A program made the position numbers and the translations under genes. The notes beneath the pieces are model-generated. The model had not been told where the DNA came from, ran no database searches, and was given only the letters and a program-made list of their open reading frames with translations. From assembly GCF_000772935.1 (NCBI RefSeq), contig NZ_JPVR01000080.1, forward strand, positions 1 to 64,000: 64,000 nt of DNA. The letters are read 5' to 3'. Below are positions 45,457 to 54,412 of the stretch, piece by piece. The DNA comes from Lysinibacillus boronitolerans JCM 21713 = 10a = NBRC 103108 (GTDB lineage: Bacteria; Bacillota; Bacilli; Bacillales_A; Planococcaceae). Positions within the stretch are counted from its first letter, which is position 1; each line of letters begins with the position of its first letter.

Positions 45457-46263
45457 TCATTTATCCATAACAAATGCCGTTTTACCACGTTGATCCCCAC
45501 TTAGATAGCCAGTGGATAATAGCTGCTCATACCATTGCTTTTCTATAGTAGCTGCTTGAGCCGCATCATCTACCTTCGTAGAAAGTTCAACCATAATGTC
45601 TCCTTTGTACTGCCATACCTCTATATCCGCTTCATGTCCTAAAAAGCTTCCTTTATAGGTCATAGCACTAGCAGGCCCATATACGACAACTTGAGACAAC
45701 GTATTTTTATACCATGCTTCGGAGTTCCAATTTACAATTTTCTTTGGCGCATTTTCAAGAATGAGTTTTTTAGCAACATTTGTATCTACTGAATCATAAG
45801 AGACCTCAGCAGAAGTCTTCAAGGATTCCTTCCGGCTAATCGTAAATGTACGATGATCTCCCTTAATATCTAGCTCAAACTTATAATTTGACTCAGAACC
45901 AGTAAAACCATGATTCATAGTTTCTGCCATTGCTTCACTTAAAGGTGTGTTTAAAAAACGCTTTTTGTAGGTTACATCCATTTTATTACTACCCTTATAT
46001 ACACGTAAGCGATGTATATAATCATTATGGAGAAACGATTGGTCAAGCGTATCATAAAAATAAACTTTTACGTCATCCTTTTTAGTTGCTTGAAAAACCT
46101 GGACAATAGTTGATTCCTTAAAAATCTCAGGTTTAATATTGAATTTAATTTCATGGCCTGGCTCAATGGCTGCTTTCGCTTGTGTTGTATTCACACTCAT
46201 CATACTCATCACTATCAAGCCCAAGACACATATATATAATGCCCAATTTTTTAGTTTAGTCAT
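45457..46263 (-). CDS. Secreted CYTH-like protein
   Basis: 268 residues with a Sec signal peptide cleaved after TTQAKA (about residue 31). The rest resembles the CYTH/triphosphate tunnel fold: an EIKFNIKPEIF strand at the start, VYFYDTLDQSFLHNDYIHRLRVY (family YFDT...L...G..LRIR), MDVTYKKRF (family LTLK) and ADIEVWQYKGDIMVELSTKV. An extracytoplasmic member of this usually cytoplasmic fold would be unusual. The ATG overlaps the preceding gene by 8 bp with AGGAGG upstream. The fold call is by eye and moderate; the function is unknown. Confidence 0.65.
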   Translation of the reverse strand: MTKLKNWALYICVLGLIVMSMMSVNTTQAKAAIEPGHEIKFNIKPEIFKESTIVQVFQATKKDDVKVYFYDTLDQSFLHNDYIHRLRVYKGSNKMDVTYKKRFLNTPLSEAMAETMNHGFTGSESNYKFELDIKGDHRTFTISRKESLKTSAEVSYDSVDTNVAKKLILENAPKKIVNWNSEAWYKNTLSQVVVYGPASAMTYKGSFLGHEADIEVWQYKGDIMVELSTKVDDAAQAATIEKQWYEQLLSTGYLSGDQRGKTAFVMDK

Positions 46264-47326
46264 GCTTTAATTCCTCCTTCGGAAATGTTGTTGTTAAATT
46301 TGTATGTGTACTGTGAAAATAGATCGTTTGTCGTGCACGAAGACTCTGCGACAGTGCCACTACATCCCAATAGTCTGGATGTGTTTTATAGAAGAATTCC
46401 TCAGAGATATGCTTTAAGCTAGCTGGATTGTAAGCATGACGAGAATAACCTGTATGAACAAAAATTGCCGTCGGATAATCCTTTGCAAGCTCCTCCACTT
46501 GAGCCGCATCCTGCTCTGAGACAAAATACAATACATGGTCACTGTCCTGTTTTTGCTTGAGTCGTTCTAAAAGCATCACTTTATTCGGCCAAATATTTTC
46601 ATGCTCTTCCTCATAATGCGCCAATAAAGATTGTAGCTTTGCATCTACACGAATGGCTCGAGTTGTATGTTCGGATAGATACGTCATAATATCAACTGTT
46701 TTGCCCGAAAAAGAGGAGGGGAATATAAATGAATGATTGGGATGAGCCTTTACATACATAGCCATTTGCTGTAACACCTCAAGATTTCGAATGCATTTTT
46801 CCGCATGTCCACTATCAATAAACGCTACATCATAAACCGTTCCATCCTCCTCTGGCAAGGTCGCCTTTAATAAATACGAATCGACTACATAATCACCAGA
46901 GAAAAAAATCATTTCATCAAAGAAACGAATTTTGTACCACACGCTTCCAATTAAATGCCCACTATATCCCCATTGAAAGGCAAGATATTCATTGACCTCT
47001 ATCCATTTTCCAACCGTATCTGGATAGAAAGTTCGGACTTGTGGAAGAGGCAGTGGAAGCTGCTGAGCAGTTGTATGACTCATTAGTATCGGTCCCGTAT
47101 AGCCCATGTTCTGTAGTAATGGCAATGCCCCTACATGATCAATATGCGAATGAGAAATAAAGACAGCAGCTAGCTTTTCAATATGATTAGATGTAATATT
47201 TGGTGGCGTTTTTTGTGTATCTTTCATAATGCCACAATCCAATAAAATGGCCTGCCTCTGATTTTCAATATAAAAACAATTGCGCCCATATTCGCCTACA
47301 CCACCTAAAATTTCAACACTAAGCAT
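46256..47326 (-). CDS. Beta-CASP-like metallo-beta-lactamase protein
   Basis: 356 residues. It starts LGGVGEYGRNCFYIE, like RNase J/CPSF-type proteins, and has the metal motif SHSHIDHVGALP (near residue 60), SGHLIGS (near 122), FFSGDY (near 142) and FPSSFSGKTVDIMTYLSEH resembling beta-CASP motif A, with late histidines FHSTHTN. It is shorter than RNase J (about 555), lacking its C-terminal domain. An RNA or DNA nuclease-like function is predicted but odd in a transporter operon. It overlaps the permease stop by 8 bp. Confidence 0.8.
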   Translation of the reverse strand: MLSVEILGGVGEYGRNCFYIENQRQAILLDCGIMKDTQKTPPNITSNHIEKLAAVFISHSHIDHVGALPLLQNMGYTGPILMSHTTAQQLPLPLPQVRTFYPDTVGKWIEVNEYLAFQWGYSGHLIGSVWYKIRFFDEMIFFSGDYVVDSYLLKATLPEEDGTVYDVAFIDSGHAEKCIRNLEVLQQMAMYVKAHPNHSFIFPSSFSGKTVDIMTYLSEHTTRAIRVDAKLQSLLAHYEEEHENIWPNKVMLLERLKQKQDSDHVLYFVSEQDAAQVEELAKDYPTAIFVHTGYSRHAYNPASLKHISEEFFYKTHPDYWDVVALSQSLRARQTIYFHSTHTNLTTTFPKEELKHD

Positions 47327-48980
47327 TGGCCTGCCCTCCTCGTTTTTGCAGCCAACCTAATAGGAACATAAAAATAACTGTCATAAGGACGGTTATAACA
47401 GCTACTGCCATCCCAACCCCTACATTACCTTGCTCAAATTGGCTATAAATAAAGGTTGCCCCTGTCTCTACTGATGGTGGCAAAATTAAAAGGCCAGCTA
47501 CAAGCTCTCGCATTGAAATAATAAAGGTCATCATCATTCCCGTTAAAATACCCTGCATCAAAAGTGGTAGGATGATACGACGATAAACAGCCATGTTACT
47601 ACGTCCAAAAATAGCGGCTGATTGAAAGATAGAGGCATCTAATTGTGAAAAAGAAGACTTTATATACTGCACCGAATAAGGCAAAAACAATACACAGTAT
47701 GTGACTACTACCATTGCCTTTGTGTTATAAATCGTTGCGGGAAGCCAAGGAGCATTCCAAAACATAATTAAACCTACAACAAAGACAATCCCCGGAATAA
47801 TATTAGGCATTAAACTAAAGAAGTCTAATATTTGCTGCTTTCTCGTTTCACCTTTTTTAATATAAAGAGCGATGAATAATCCTATTATGGCGGTTATCAA
47901 GGCCGTCATGATAGAGAAAACGAGGCTATTTAAAAATGCTGTCAATCCTGCGCTTCCACTAGTGAAGACCTCTTGATAAGAAGCCAAACTGAAATTCCCT
48001 GCCTGTAAACCATCTCCCCGTACCTTTTGCAAAGAGGTCACGATAATAGAGAAATAAGGAATGCCGATAGATAGCAATACGACAAGCCCTACAAAAGTCC
48101 ACGAAGCTGTTTTTATATACCATTTGTCTTTGATCTCACGTCTAGCAGGTGTTTTTCCTGATAGCACACCATATGTGTATTTGCGTCCAATGAGATTTTG
48201 GAAATACCAAATGACTAAGCAAACAGACAATAAGAATAAGGATAGCGAGGTTGCCATGCGAATATCGACTGGCCATCTTGATAAATAGGAATGAATTTCG
48301 GTTGTAAACACTTGAAACCCAATTCGACTGCCGAATGTAGCTGGCGTTCCAAATTCAGCAAGCGTCTTAATAAAAATAAGCAGACTTCCCAAAACATAGC
48401 TTGAAAATAAAAGGGGTAACACAACCTTTAGCCAATTTTGCGAAGAGCTTCGCCCAAAAATCAGCGCTGCATCTAAAAATGAGCCATTTATGCGAAGCAA
48501 TGTATTTTTCAGCATTAAATACAAAAATGGAAACAGGTGTAAGCACATGATCACTACCATGCCAAATAAGGAAAAGAAGGAATCTGTCATCCAAGCAGCA
48601 CTTGGAATAAGCTGCTGTAAAAAACCATTGTGCTGCATAAACAAAATCCAGCCCATTGAACCAATATAGGGAGGTGTCATAAATGGAATTGTTAACACTA
48701 TATCGAGCCATTCATATTGAGATAAACTTGTTTTCGTGCGAATGAAAGCCATAGGTAATGCGATAATTGTTGTCCCAATAATAACGAAAACCCCTAAAAC
48801 CATCGAATTCCCAAGTGTTTTCCATATTCTATCGTGTGCAAACATTCGACTAAACTGTGAAATATCAACATGTCCCTCTTTTATAAAGGTATAAAATAAA
48901 ATGGCCATCAACGGTGCGATAGCAAATATGATGACAATTGTTAGTAAAAATCCAAAAGCTCGTCTTCCTTCCATTATCAT
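47319..48980 (-). CDS. ABC importer permease, two fused domains
   Basis: 553 residues with about 12 helices in two halves, each a binding-protein-dependent permease domain (EAA motif regions ALIFGRSSSQNWLKVVLPLLFSS and SAAIFGRSNMAVYRRIILPLLMQG). This is the FbpB/ThiP/putative 2-aminoethylphosphonate layout. Start ATG 48980 with AAGGG upstream. Co-transcribed with the binding protein and ATPase. Confidence 0.93.
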   Translation of the reverse strand: MIMEGRRAFGFLLTIVIIFAIAPLMAILFYTFIKEGHVDISQFSRMFAHDRIWKTLGNSMVLGVFVIIGTTIIALPMAFIRTKTSLSQYEWLDIVLTIPFMTPPYIGSMGWILFMQHNGFLQQLIPSAAWMTDSFFSLFGMVVIMCLHLFPFLYLMLKNTLLRINGSFLDAALIFGRSSSQNWLKVVLPLLFSSYVLGSLLIFIKTLAEFGTPATFGSRIGFQVFTTEIHSYLSRWPVDIRMATSLSLFLLSVCLVIWYFQNLIGRKYTYGVLSGKTPARREIKDKWYIKTASWTFVGLVVLLSIGIPYFSIIVTSLQKVRGDGLQAGNFSLASYQEVFTSGSAGLTAFLNSLVFSIMTALITAIIGLFIALYIKKGETRKQQILDFFSLMPNIIPGIVFVVGLIMFWNAPWLPATIYNTKAMVVVTYCVLFLPYSVQYIKSSFSQLDASIFQSAAIFGRSNMAVYRRIILPLLMQGILTGMMMTFIISMRELVAGLLILPPSVETGATFIYSQFEQGNVGVGMAVAVITVLMTVIFMFLLGWLQKRGGQANA

Positions 48981-49037
48981 GACGATTTCAACCCTTCTCT
49001 ATGAAAACTAGAAGGAGGTATATTAACCTCCCTTTAT

Positions 49038-50063
49038 TTAACGAAATAAATCCGTAAACTTTGTTAGTACTTCCAGCTGTTTCGCTTCCGCACCCATCCA
49101 ATCAACTGTTAACTGTGGAATTTCATCTAATGCTGCACGATTTTTCACAGCAATATCTTTATTCCCTGGTAATAAGTAAGCATCTGCTACTAGCTTTTGC
49201 CCTTCATCTGACAATAAAAAATCAACATAGGCTTGTGCAGATTCTACATGTTGTGCATCCTTTAAAATACCTACTGCTCTTGGACTAACAACTGTCCCAC
49301 TCGTCGGATAAATGATTTCCACTGGCTCACCGTCTGCTTTTGCTTTATAAGCCATATAGTCTACACCTGCAATCGTGGCATTTTTCTCGCCTGTAATAAC
49401 CGCATCCAAGGCTTCTTTATTCGCACCATTGACTTGTAAGCCATTTTTCTTCCAACTATCAATCGTGCTCCAAGCTGTTTTTTCTGCTGCTGTGTAGCCA
49501 AATAAGAAATCAACAGCAGATCCTGACAGACTTGGATCGGGAATATTTATTTTATTTTGCCAATCAGCTTTTGCTAAATCAGACCAATCCGTAGGCGCCT
49601 GTGTCGTATTTTTCGTATTATAGGCAATACCTAAAGCAGAGGCACTGTAGCCATAAAAATATCCATCTTGATCCGACCAATCACTGTTGATTTTGTCCTT
49701 GTTTTTAGCCGCTTCGTAGCTTTGCAATTGATCTGTTGCTTTTAATCCATCCATTGAGGCGACAGAGGCAAGTACAACAATATCAGCTACAGGATTATTT
49801 TTTTCCGCTTCTAAACGAGAGAGAATTTTACCCGTAGTTCCTTGAAACATTTCCACTTTAATCCCTGTTTTTTCTTCAAATGCTTGCTGAATATTTGCAG
49901 CTAAACCATCTGGCCCAGCAGAATACACTGTCAGTACTTTCTCCTCCTGTGTCTTTGCACTTGCTTCATTCGTCTCTTTTGCCTCTTTATTACCACAGCC
50001 AGCTAATGCTAAGGTCAATAAAATGCCAGCAGTTGCCCATAATTTAAAATGTCGTTTCTTCAA
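49038..50063 (-). CDS. ABC importer substrate-binding lipoprotein
   Basis: 341 residues, with a lipoprotein signal ending LALAGC (cysteine 23). The mature part is a type II binding protein of the FbpA/AfuA/PhnS-like group: LTVYSAGPDGLAANIQQAFEEKTGIKVEMFQGTTGKILSRLEAE and SALGIAYNTKN. No tyrosine pair typical of ferric-binding FbpA can be assigned with confidence, so the ligand is open: iron, phosphonate or another anion. TTG start with GGAGGG; overlaps the ATPase stop. Confidence 0.9.
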   Translation of the reverse strand: MKKRHFKLWATAGILLTLALAGCGNKEAKETNEASAKTQEEKVLTVYSAGPDGLAANIQQAFEEKTGIKVEMFQGTTGKILSRLEAEKNNPVADIVVLASVASMDGLKATDQLQSYEAAKNKDKINSDWSDQDGYFYGYSASALGIAYNTKNTTQAPTDWSDLAKADWQNKINIPDPSLSGSAVDFLFGYTAAEKTAWSTIDSWKKNGLQVNGANKEALDAVITGEKNATIAGVDYMAYKAKADGEPVEIIYPTSGTVVSPRAVGILKDAQHVESAQAYVDFLLSDEGQKLVADAYLLPGNKDIAVKNRAALDEIPQLTVDWMGAEAKQLEVLTKFTDLFR

Positions 50064-51025
50064 TGTAAACCCTCCAATTGATAGATTTGTTCTTCATCAA
50101 TAAAAACTTGCAATCTTTTTCCTTGCTCTAATGGCTGCTTCTCATAAAAGCTCCAAGACTGTCCATCTACCTGTGCTTGTACTAAATAACGATCGCCAAC
50201 AAATGTACTTTTCACAATCTGCGCTTGTTTGGCAATCGTACCAGGACGCGATACCCTCGAAACCCCTTCAGGTCGCACAATTGATTGTCGATTGTGAAGC
50301 CAATTCACTTTGCCAATAAAATCTGCCACATAGGGCGTTGCTGGTGCACGATAAATTTCCTCAGGCGAGCCAATTTGAGCAATCCTCCCTGCCTCCATAA
50401 CAATAATTTGATCAGACATTGTCATGGCCTCTGTTTGATCATGTGTTACGAAAATGGCTTGGCAATTAAGCTCATGAATGAGGTGCATAATTTCATCTTG
50501 CATTTGCTCTCTTAAAACAGCATCGAGAGCGGATAAAGGCTCATCAAATAAAATTAATTGCGGTTTGGTCGCTAAAGCTCTAGCTAATGCCACTCGCTGC
50601 TGCTGTCCACCCGATAATTCACCTGGCTTTCGTTTCTCATAGCCTTGCATTTTTACCAATCGCATCACATGCTCGACTCGTTCAGGAATAGCTGATTTCG
50701 GAATAATGCCCTTTAAACCAAAGGCAATATTTTGGAAGATGGTCATATGTGGCCATAGAGCAAAATCTTGAAAAACCATGGCAATATTACGTTTATTTGG
50801 TTTGACATTTTTACGAGACGCCGAAGAATAAATGACGGTGTCATCAAATCGTATTTCTCCTTTTGTTGGCTGTTCAAGACCAGCTATCAACTTTAATAAG
50901 GTTGTTTTGCCACAGCCTGATTGTCCGAGAATCGTAATAAATTGCTGATCTAACTCCACATCGATCGGCCATAATGCTTGAGACTGCCCATATTTTTTCT
51001 CGATATTTTTTAATGAGATTTTCAT
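50060..51025 (-). CDS. ABC importer ATP-binding protein
   Basis: 321 residues of the FbpC/PotA-type ATPases: Walker A GQSGCGKTT near residue 35, signature LSGGQQQRVALARAL, Walker B LILFDEPLSALD, H-loop VTHDQTEAM, and a C-terminal TOBE-like regulatory part. It is the first gene of the five-gene operon, with AGGAGG before the ATG. No Fur box is visible in the divergent promoter gap. Confidence 0.94.
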   Translation of the reverse strand: MKISLKNIEKKYGQSQALWPIDVELDQQFITILGQSGCGKTTLLKLIAGLEQPTKGEIRFDDTVIYSSASRKNVKPNKRNIAMVFQDFALWPHMTIFQNIAFGLKGIIPKSAIPERVEHVMRLVKMQGYEKRKPGELSGGQQQRVALARALATKPQLILFDEPLSALDAVLREQMQDEIMHLIHELNCQAIFVTHDQTEAMTMSDQIIVMEAGRIAQIGSPEEIYRAPATPYVADFIGKVNWLHNRQSIVRPEGVSRVSRPGTIAKQAQIVKSTFVGDRYLVQAQVDGQSWSFYEKQPLEQGKRLQVFIDEEQIYQLEGLH

Positions 51026-51074
51026 AAATGTCCTCCTCGTTACTTACAACTATAAATTCCAGATATTTAGAAAA

Positions 51075-51093
51075 TATTAATCTACTATTAATA
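51075..51093. promoter_or_regulatory. Inverted repeat, probable LysR operator
   Basis: TATTAAT-ctact-ATTAATA in the 138-bp gap between the divergent ABC operon and the LysR gene. A 7-bp dyad with AT-rich arms containing T-N11-A fits LysR-type sites. Confidence 0.55.
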
Positions 51094-51163
51094 ACACGTT
51101 AAAAAAAATCTAATAAACTAAAGCAAATACAAGATTTTTTCTAATTTCCTTTAGGAGGATAAA

Positions 51164-52075
51164 ATGAACAATAGTAAATTACAGGCATTTTGCTTACTTG
51201 TAGAATTAAAAAAATTAGCCCCTGTCGCCAAAGCACTTGGCATTACAGCCCCCACCGTATCCTTTCATATTCGCTCTATAGAGGAGGAATACGGTATTCG
51301 TTTATTTCGAACAAATGCTGGAGGATACCGTTTAACAGAAGCGGGCGAAGGTGTGTATCATTACGCTCGTCAAATGGTTCAACTTCAAAAGGATATGGAT
51401 CGTTTTATTGAAAATCTTTTAGCTGGCCATATCGGTTCATTACGATTTGGGGCGAGTGGCTTACCTGCCCATATTTTTATGCCAGATTTAATTCATCAAG
51501 TTTCAACGACCTATCCTGAGATTCGCATTTCATTAGAAGTAAAAACAGCACCCGAAATTGAAAAAAAGGTAGCACTACAAGAATTAGATTTCGGGCTCAT
51601 CATGGAGACTAAGCAGGAAAATCCTTTACTTCAATACGAAACGATCGGTGAAGATGCACTTGTATTGGCATTCAGCCCATCACACGAGCTAGCAGCACAA
51701 AAAGACATCACTAAAGAAGATATTCTTAAGTACAAGCTATTGTTGCATACATCCTCTAGCTCCACGAATCACTTCATTGAAAAGTGGATGGACCCTTTTC
51801 AGCCTTCTATTTACACAATTGAGTTGGATTCTGTGAGCACGATTAAAAAGATGCTGACCTTTGGCAAAAACTTGGCGTTTCTATCTGTTTCCTTAATAGA
51901 AGAAGAATTAAAATCAGGTGTACTGCTGAAGAAAGATCTACATGATGTAACACTAAATAGAAAAATTCAATTGATTTATCCGAAAACGCGCTTAGATCAT
52001 AAAATGGATGAATTTGTAAAAATGTCGGTTTATGAAATAGCAAAGCAATTAAAAATGTCTTCTACGATGACATAA
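51164..52075 (+). CDS. LysR-family transcription regulator
   Basis: 303 residues: an N-terminal winged helix-turn-helix (LVELKKLAPVAKALGITAPTVSFHIRSIEEEYGIRLF) and a two-lobe effector-binding domain. AGGAGG precedes the ATG. It is divergent from the ABC/beta-CASP/CYTH operon and 61 bp upstream of the PTS genes, so it may control either or both. Confidence 0.93.
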   Translation: MNNSKLQAFCLLVELKKLAPVAKALGITAPTVSFHIRSIEEEYGIRLFRTNAGGYRLTEAGEGVYHYARQMVQLQKDMDRFIENLLAGHIGSLRFGASGLPAHIFMPDLIHQVSTTYPEIRISLEVKTAPEIEKKVALQELDFGLIMETKQENPLLQYETIGEDALVLAFSPSHELAAQKDITKEDILKYKLLLHTSSSSTNHFIEKWMDPFQPSIYTIELDSVSTIKKMLTFGKNLAFLSVSLIEEELKSGVLLKKDLHDVTLNRKIQLIYPKTRLDHKMDEFVKMSVYEIAKQLKMSSTMT

Positions 52076-52136
52076 TTCCACATACCGTCGTAATAACATG
52101 GAATGGGAAGATATTTTTATGAAAGGAGGGTTGTCC

Positions 52137-52595
52137 TTGCTAACCAAGCTGTTGACAAAAGATTGTATACAGCTTGCAAACTTTGTCCAATCATGGCAAG
52201 AAGCAATTCATTTAGCGGCTAGCCCATTAGTACAGCAACACAAAATTGAACAGCGCTATGTCGAAGCCATGATTCGATCTATTGAACACTATGGTCCTTA
52301 TGTTGTCATCACACCCAAAGTAGCTATTCCTCATGCACGGCCATCTGATGGGGTTCATGAACTAGCCATAAGTTTGCTACGGTTACAAAAGCCTGTTTTT
52401 TTCAGCCCTAATCAGCCTGTCTACCTACTGATTGTGCTAGCTGCCGTTGACAATGCTTCACATCTACAGGTGTTGGCTGATTTGACATCAGTACTACAAG
52501 AACCCGATCAGATTGATGACCTAATCGCCTGTCAACATGCGGACACGATATGGGAGAAAATCAAACAATATACGACAAAGGAGTCAACAGAATGA
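52137..52595 (+). CDS. PTS EIIA component, ascorbate/mannitol type
   Basis: 152 residues of the PTS EIIA-2 domain. The phosphorylated histidine is in KVAIPHARP near residue 68; SLLRLQKPVFF and ILAAVDNASHLQVLADLTSVL are typical. TTG 52137 is chosen since GGAGG lies 7 bases upstream; an ATG at 52119 is part of the ribosome-site region. It overlaps the EIIB start (ATGA). Confidence 0.88.
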   Translation: MLTKLLTKDCIQLANFVQSWQEAIHLAASPLVQQHKIEQRYVEAMIRSIEHYGPYVVITPKVAIPHARPSDGVHELAISLLRLQKPVFFSPNQPVYLLIVLAAVDNASHLQVLADLTSVLQEPDQIDDLIACQHADTIWEKIKQYTTKESTE

Positions 52596-52855
52596 AAATT
52601 TTAGTCGTGTGTGGGAGCGGTTTAGGAAGTAGCTTTATTTTAGAATTGAATGTTAAAAAAGCATTAGAAGGATTGGGGAAAGATGCAGAGGTAACGCATA
52701 CAGATTTAGCGTCTGCCAAGGCGGAGAAAGCAGATATTTATTTAGGGGCAGCAGATATCGTGAATGAATTAGCGAAAGACAAAGGAATCATTGTGAGCAT
52801 CGTTAATATGATGAGTATTGCAGAAATAAAAGAAAAGCTTGAACCATTGCTTTAG
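52592..52855 (+). CDS. PTS EIIB component, ascorbate type
   Basis: 87 residues with the phosphocysteine loop VVCGSGLGSSFILEL at the N-terminus, as in UlaB/SgaB. The ATG overlaps the EIIA stop. Middle gene of an EIIA-EIIB-EIIC unit. Confidence 0.92.
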   Translation: MKILVVCGSGLGSSFILELNVKKALEGLGKDAEVTHTDLASAKAEKADIYLGAADIVNELAKDKGIIVSIVNMMSIAEIKEKLEPLL

Positions 52856-52887
52856 CATAAAAAAATTGGATAGGATGAGGTGTTGAT

Positions 52888-54156
52888 ATGTTAGATGTTA
52901 TCATGCATGACATTTTAGGAACACCAGCTATATTAGTCGGCCTATTCGCTTTTATTGGTTTACTCATTCAAAAAAAATCAAGTTCCACTGTTCTGTCAGG
53001 TACATTAAAAACGATAATGGGCTTCGTCATCCTCGGAGCAGGGGCCACTGTCTTGATTGGCTCCTTAGATCATTTTAGTAAAATGTTTGATCATGCCTTT
53101 CAGGTACAGGGAGTCATTCCCAACAATGAGGCCATCGTGGCAGCTGCTCAGACTAATTTTGGTACAGCTACTGCATTAATCATGGTATTTGGTATGATTA
53201 TGAATCTACTATTTGCGCGATTTACGCCATTAAAATATATCTTTTTAACTGGACATCATACATTATTTATGGCTTGTTTAATCGCTGCTTCATTGTCAGT
53301 TGGGGGGATGAATGGGACACCTCTTATTATTGTCGGGTCTATTATTCTTGGGCTTTGTATGGTCGTGTTCCCTGCCATTTTGCAGCCGACGGTTCGACAA
53401 ATAACAGGTAGTGACGACTTTGCAGTTGGTCACTTTGGCAGTGTTGGCTATTATGTTTCTGCAAAGATTGGTAAGCTCTTTGGCAATAAAACGAAATCCA
53501 CAGAGGATATACAGGTTCCGAAATCATTAGGCTTTTTACGAGATACCTCAGTGGCTATTTCTTTAACAATGAGTGTGTTCTTTGTGATTGTTGCCCTTTT
53601 TGCTGGCCCTTCCTATATTGAGACACAATTATCAGCTGGCTCAAATTTTATTATTTTCGCTATTATGCAAGCGATTACATTTGCAGCGGGTGTGTATATT
53701 ATTTTAGCAGGTGTACGGATGTTAATTGCTGAAATTATTCCAGCCTTCAAAGGCATTGCAGATAAACTTGTTCCAAACACAAAACCAGCGCTTGATTGTC
53801 CAACCATTTTCCCCTTTGCCCCAAATGCTGTTATCATTGGTTTCATTTTTAGTTTTGTAGCAGGACTGATTTCCATGTTTATACTCCCCTTCATCGGACT
53901 TAAAGTGATCGTACCAGGTCTTGTTCCCCATTTCTTCACAGGTGCTGCAGCGGGTGTCTTTGGAAATGCTACTGGCGGTAGAATTGGTGCGATGTCCGGA
54001 GCCTTTGCCAATGGTTTATTAATTAGCTTTATTCCAGCCATACTCCTTATCTTTATGGGGGATATTGGTTATGAAGGCACAACATTCGGCGATTCAGACT
54101 TTGGCGTAATCGGCATTATTATTATTAATTTATTAAAATTATTCGGCGCTGTTTAG
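52888..54156 (+). CDS. PTS ascorbate-type EIIC (UlaA/SgaT)
   Basis: 422 residues, about eleven helices, of the ascorbate/galactitol-like EIIC family: GFVILGAGATVLIGSLDHFS, NFGTATALIMVFGMIMNLLFARFTPLKYIFLTGHH and FTGAAAGVFGNATGGRIGAMSGAFANGLL are typical of UlaA. Somewhat shorter than E. coli UlaA. No ulaG/D/E/F catabolic genes follow, so the sugar and its fate are unknown. Confidence 0.92.
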   Translation: MLDVIMHDILGTPAILVGLFAFIGLLIQKKSSSTVLSGTLKTIMGFVILGAGATVLIGSLDHFSKMFDHAFQVQGVIPNNEAIVAAAQTNFGTATALIMVFGMIMNLLFARFTPLKYIFLTGHHTLFMACLIAASLSVGGMNGTPLIIVGSIILGLCMVVFPAILQPTVRQITGSDDFAVGHFGSVGYYVSAKIGKLFGNKTKSTEDIQVPKSLGFLRDTSVAISLTMSVFFVIVALFAGPSYIETQLSAGSNFIIFAIMQAITFAAGVYIILAGVRMLIAEIIPAFKGIADKLVPNTKPALDCPTIFPFAPNAVIIGFIFSFVAGLISMFILPFIGLKVIVPGLVPHFFTGAAAGVFGNATGGRIGAMSGAFANGLLISFIPAILLIFMGDIGYEGTTFGDSDFGVIGIIIINLLKLFGAV

Positions 54157-54167
54157 AACATGTAGTA

Positions 54168-54197
54168 AGCCTAACGCTATTTGCGTTAGGCTGTTCT
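54168..54197 (+). terminator. Terminator of the PTS operon
   Basis: AGCCTAACGC (54168-54177) pairs with GCGTTAGGCT (54183-54192), followed by a weak GTTCTT. Confidence 0.75.
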
Positions 54198-54338
54198 TGA
54201 GCTGTACATTCAAGAAGTGCTACGGAAACCTTAATAAATCCATTACTTTATTAGTAATCTAGCTTTATATTTTTAACTTATTATGTATATTGAAATGAAT
54301 CATTATTCTTAGATATCCTAAGAAATTTATTTTAACCG

Positions 54339-54354
54339 ATGTCTGACATCAGAC
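54339..54354. promoter_or_regulatory. Palindromic operator candidate
   Basis: Two overlapping dyads, ATGTC-t-GACAT (54339-54349) and GTCTGA-ca-TCAGAC (54341-54354), directly upstream of the SigD-like -35. Position and symmetry suggest a regulator site; the regulator is unknown, GntR-like being one option. Confidence 0.5.
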
Positions 54355-54380
54355 TAAAAATATTAATTTTTTGCCGATAT
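54355..54380 (+). promoter_or_regulatory. SigD-type promoter
   Basis: TAAA (54355-54358), 14 bp, GCCGATAT (54373-54380), close to the flagellar/chemotaxis sigma-D consensus TAAA-N15-GCCGATAA. It lies 33 bp before the lipoprotein start and would link the lipoprotein-chemoreceptor operon to the motility regulon. Confidence 0.75.
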
Positions 54381-54412
54381 ATATTTTATACACAACAGGA
54401 GGTACACATAAT

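Noticed and set aside
51026-51163. Fur box before the FbpABC-like operon
   Set aside because: No 7-1-7 Fur palindrome is visible, unlike at 63.1 kb; iron as the substrate is therefore not assumed.
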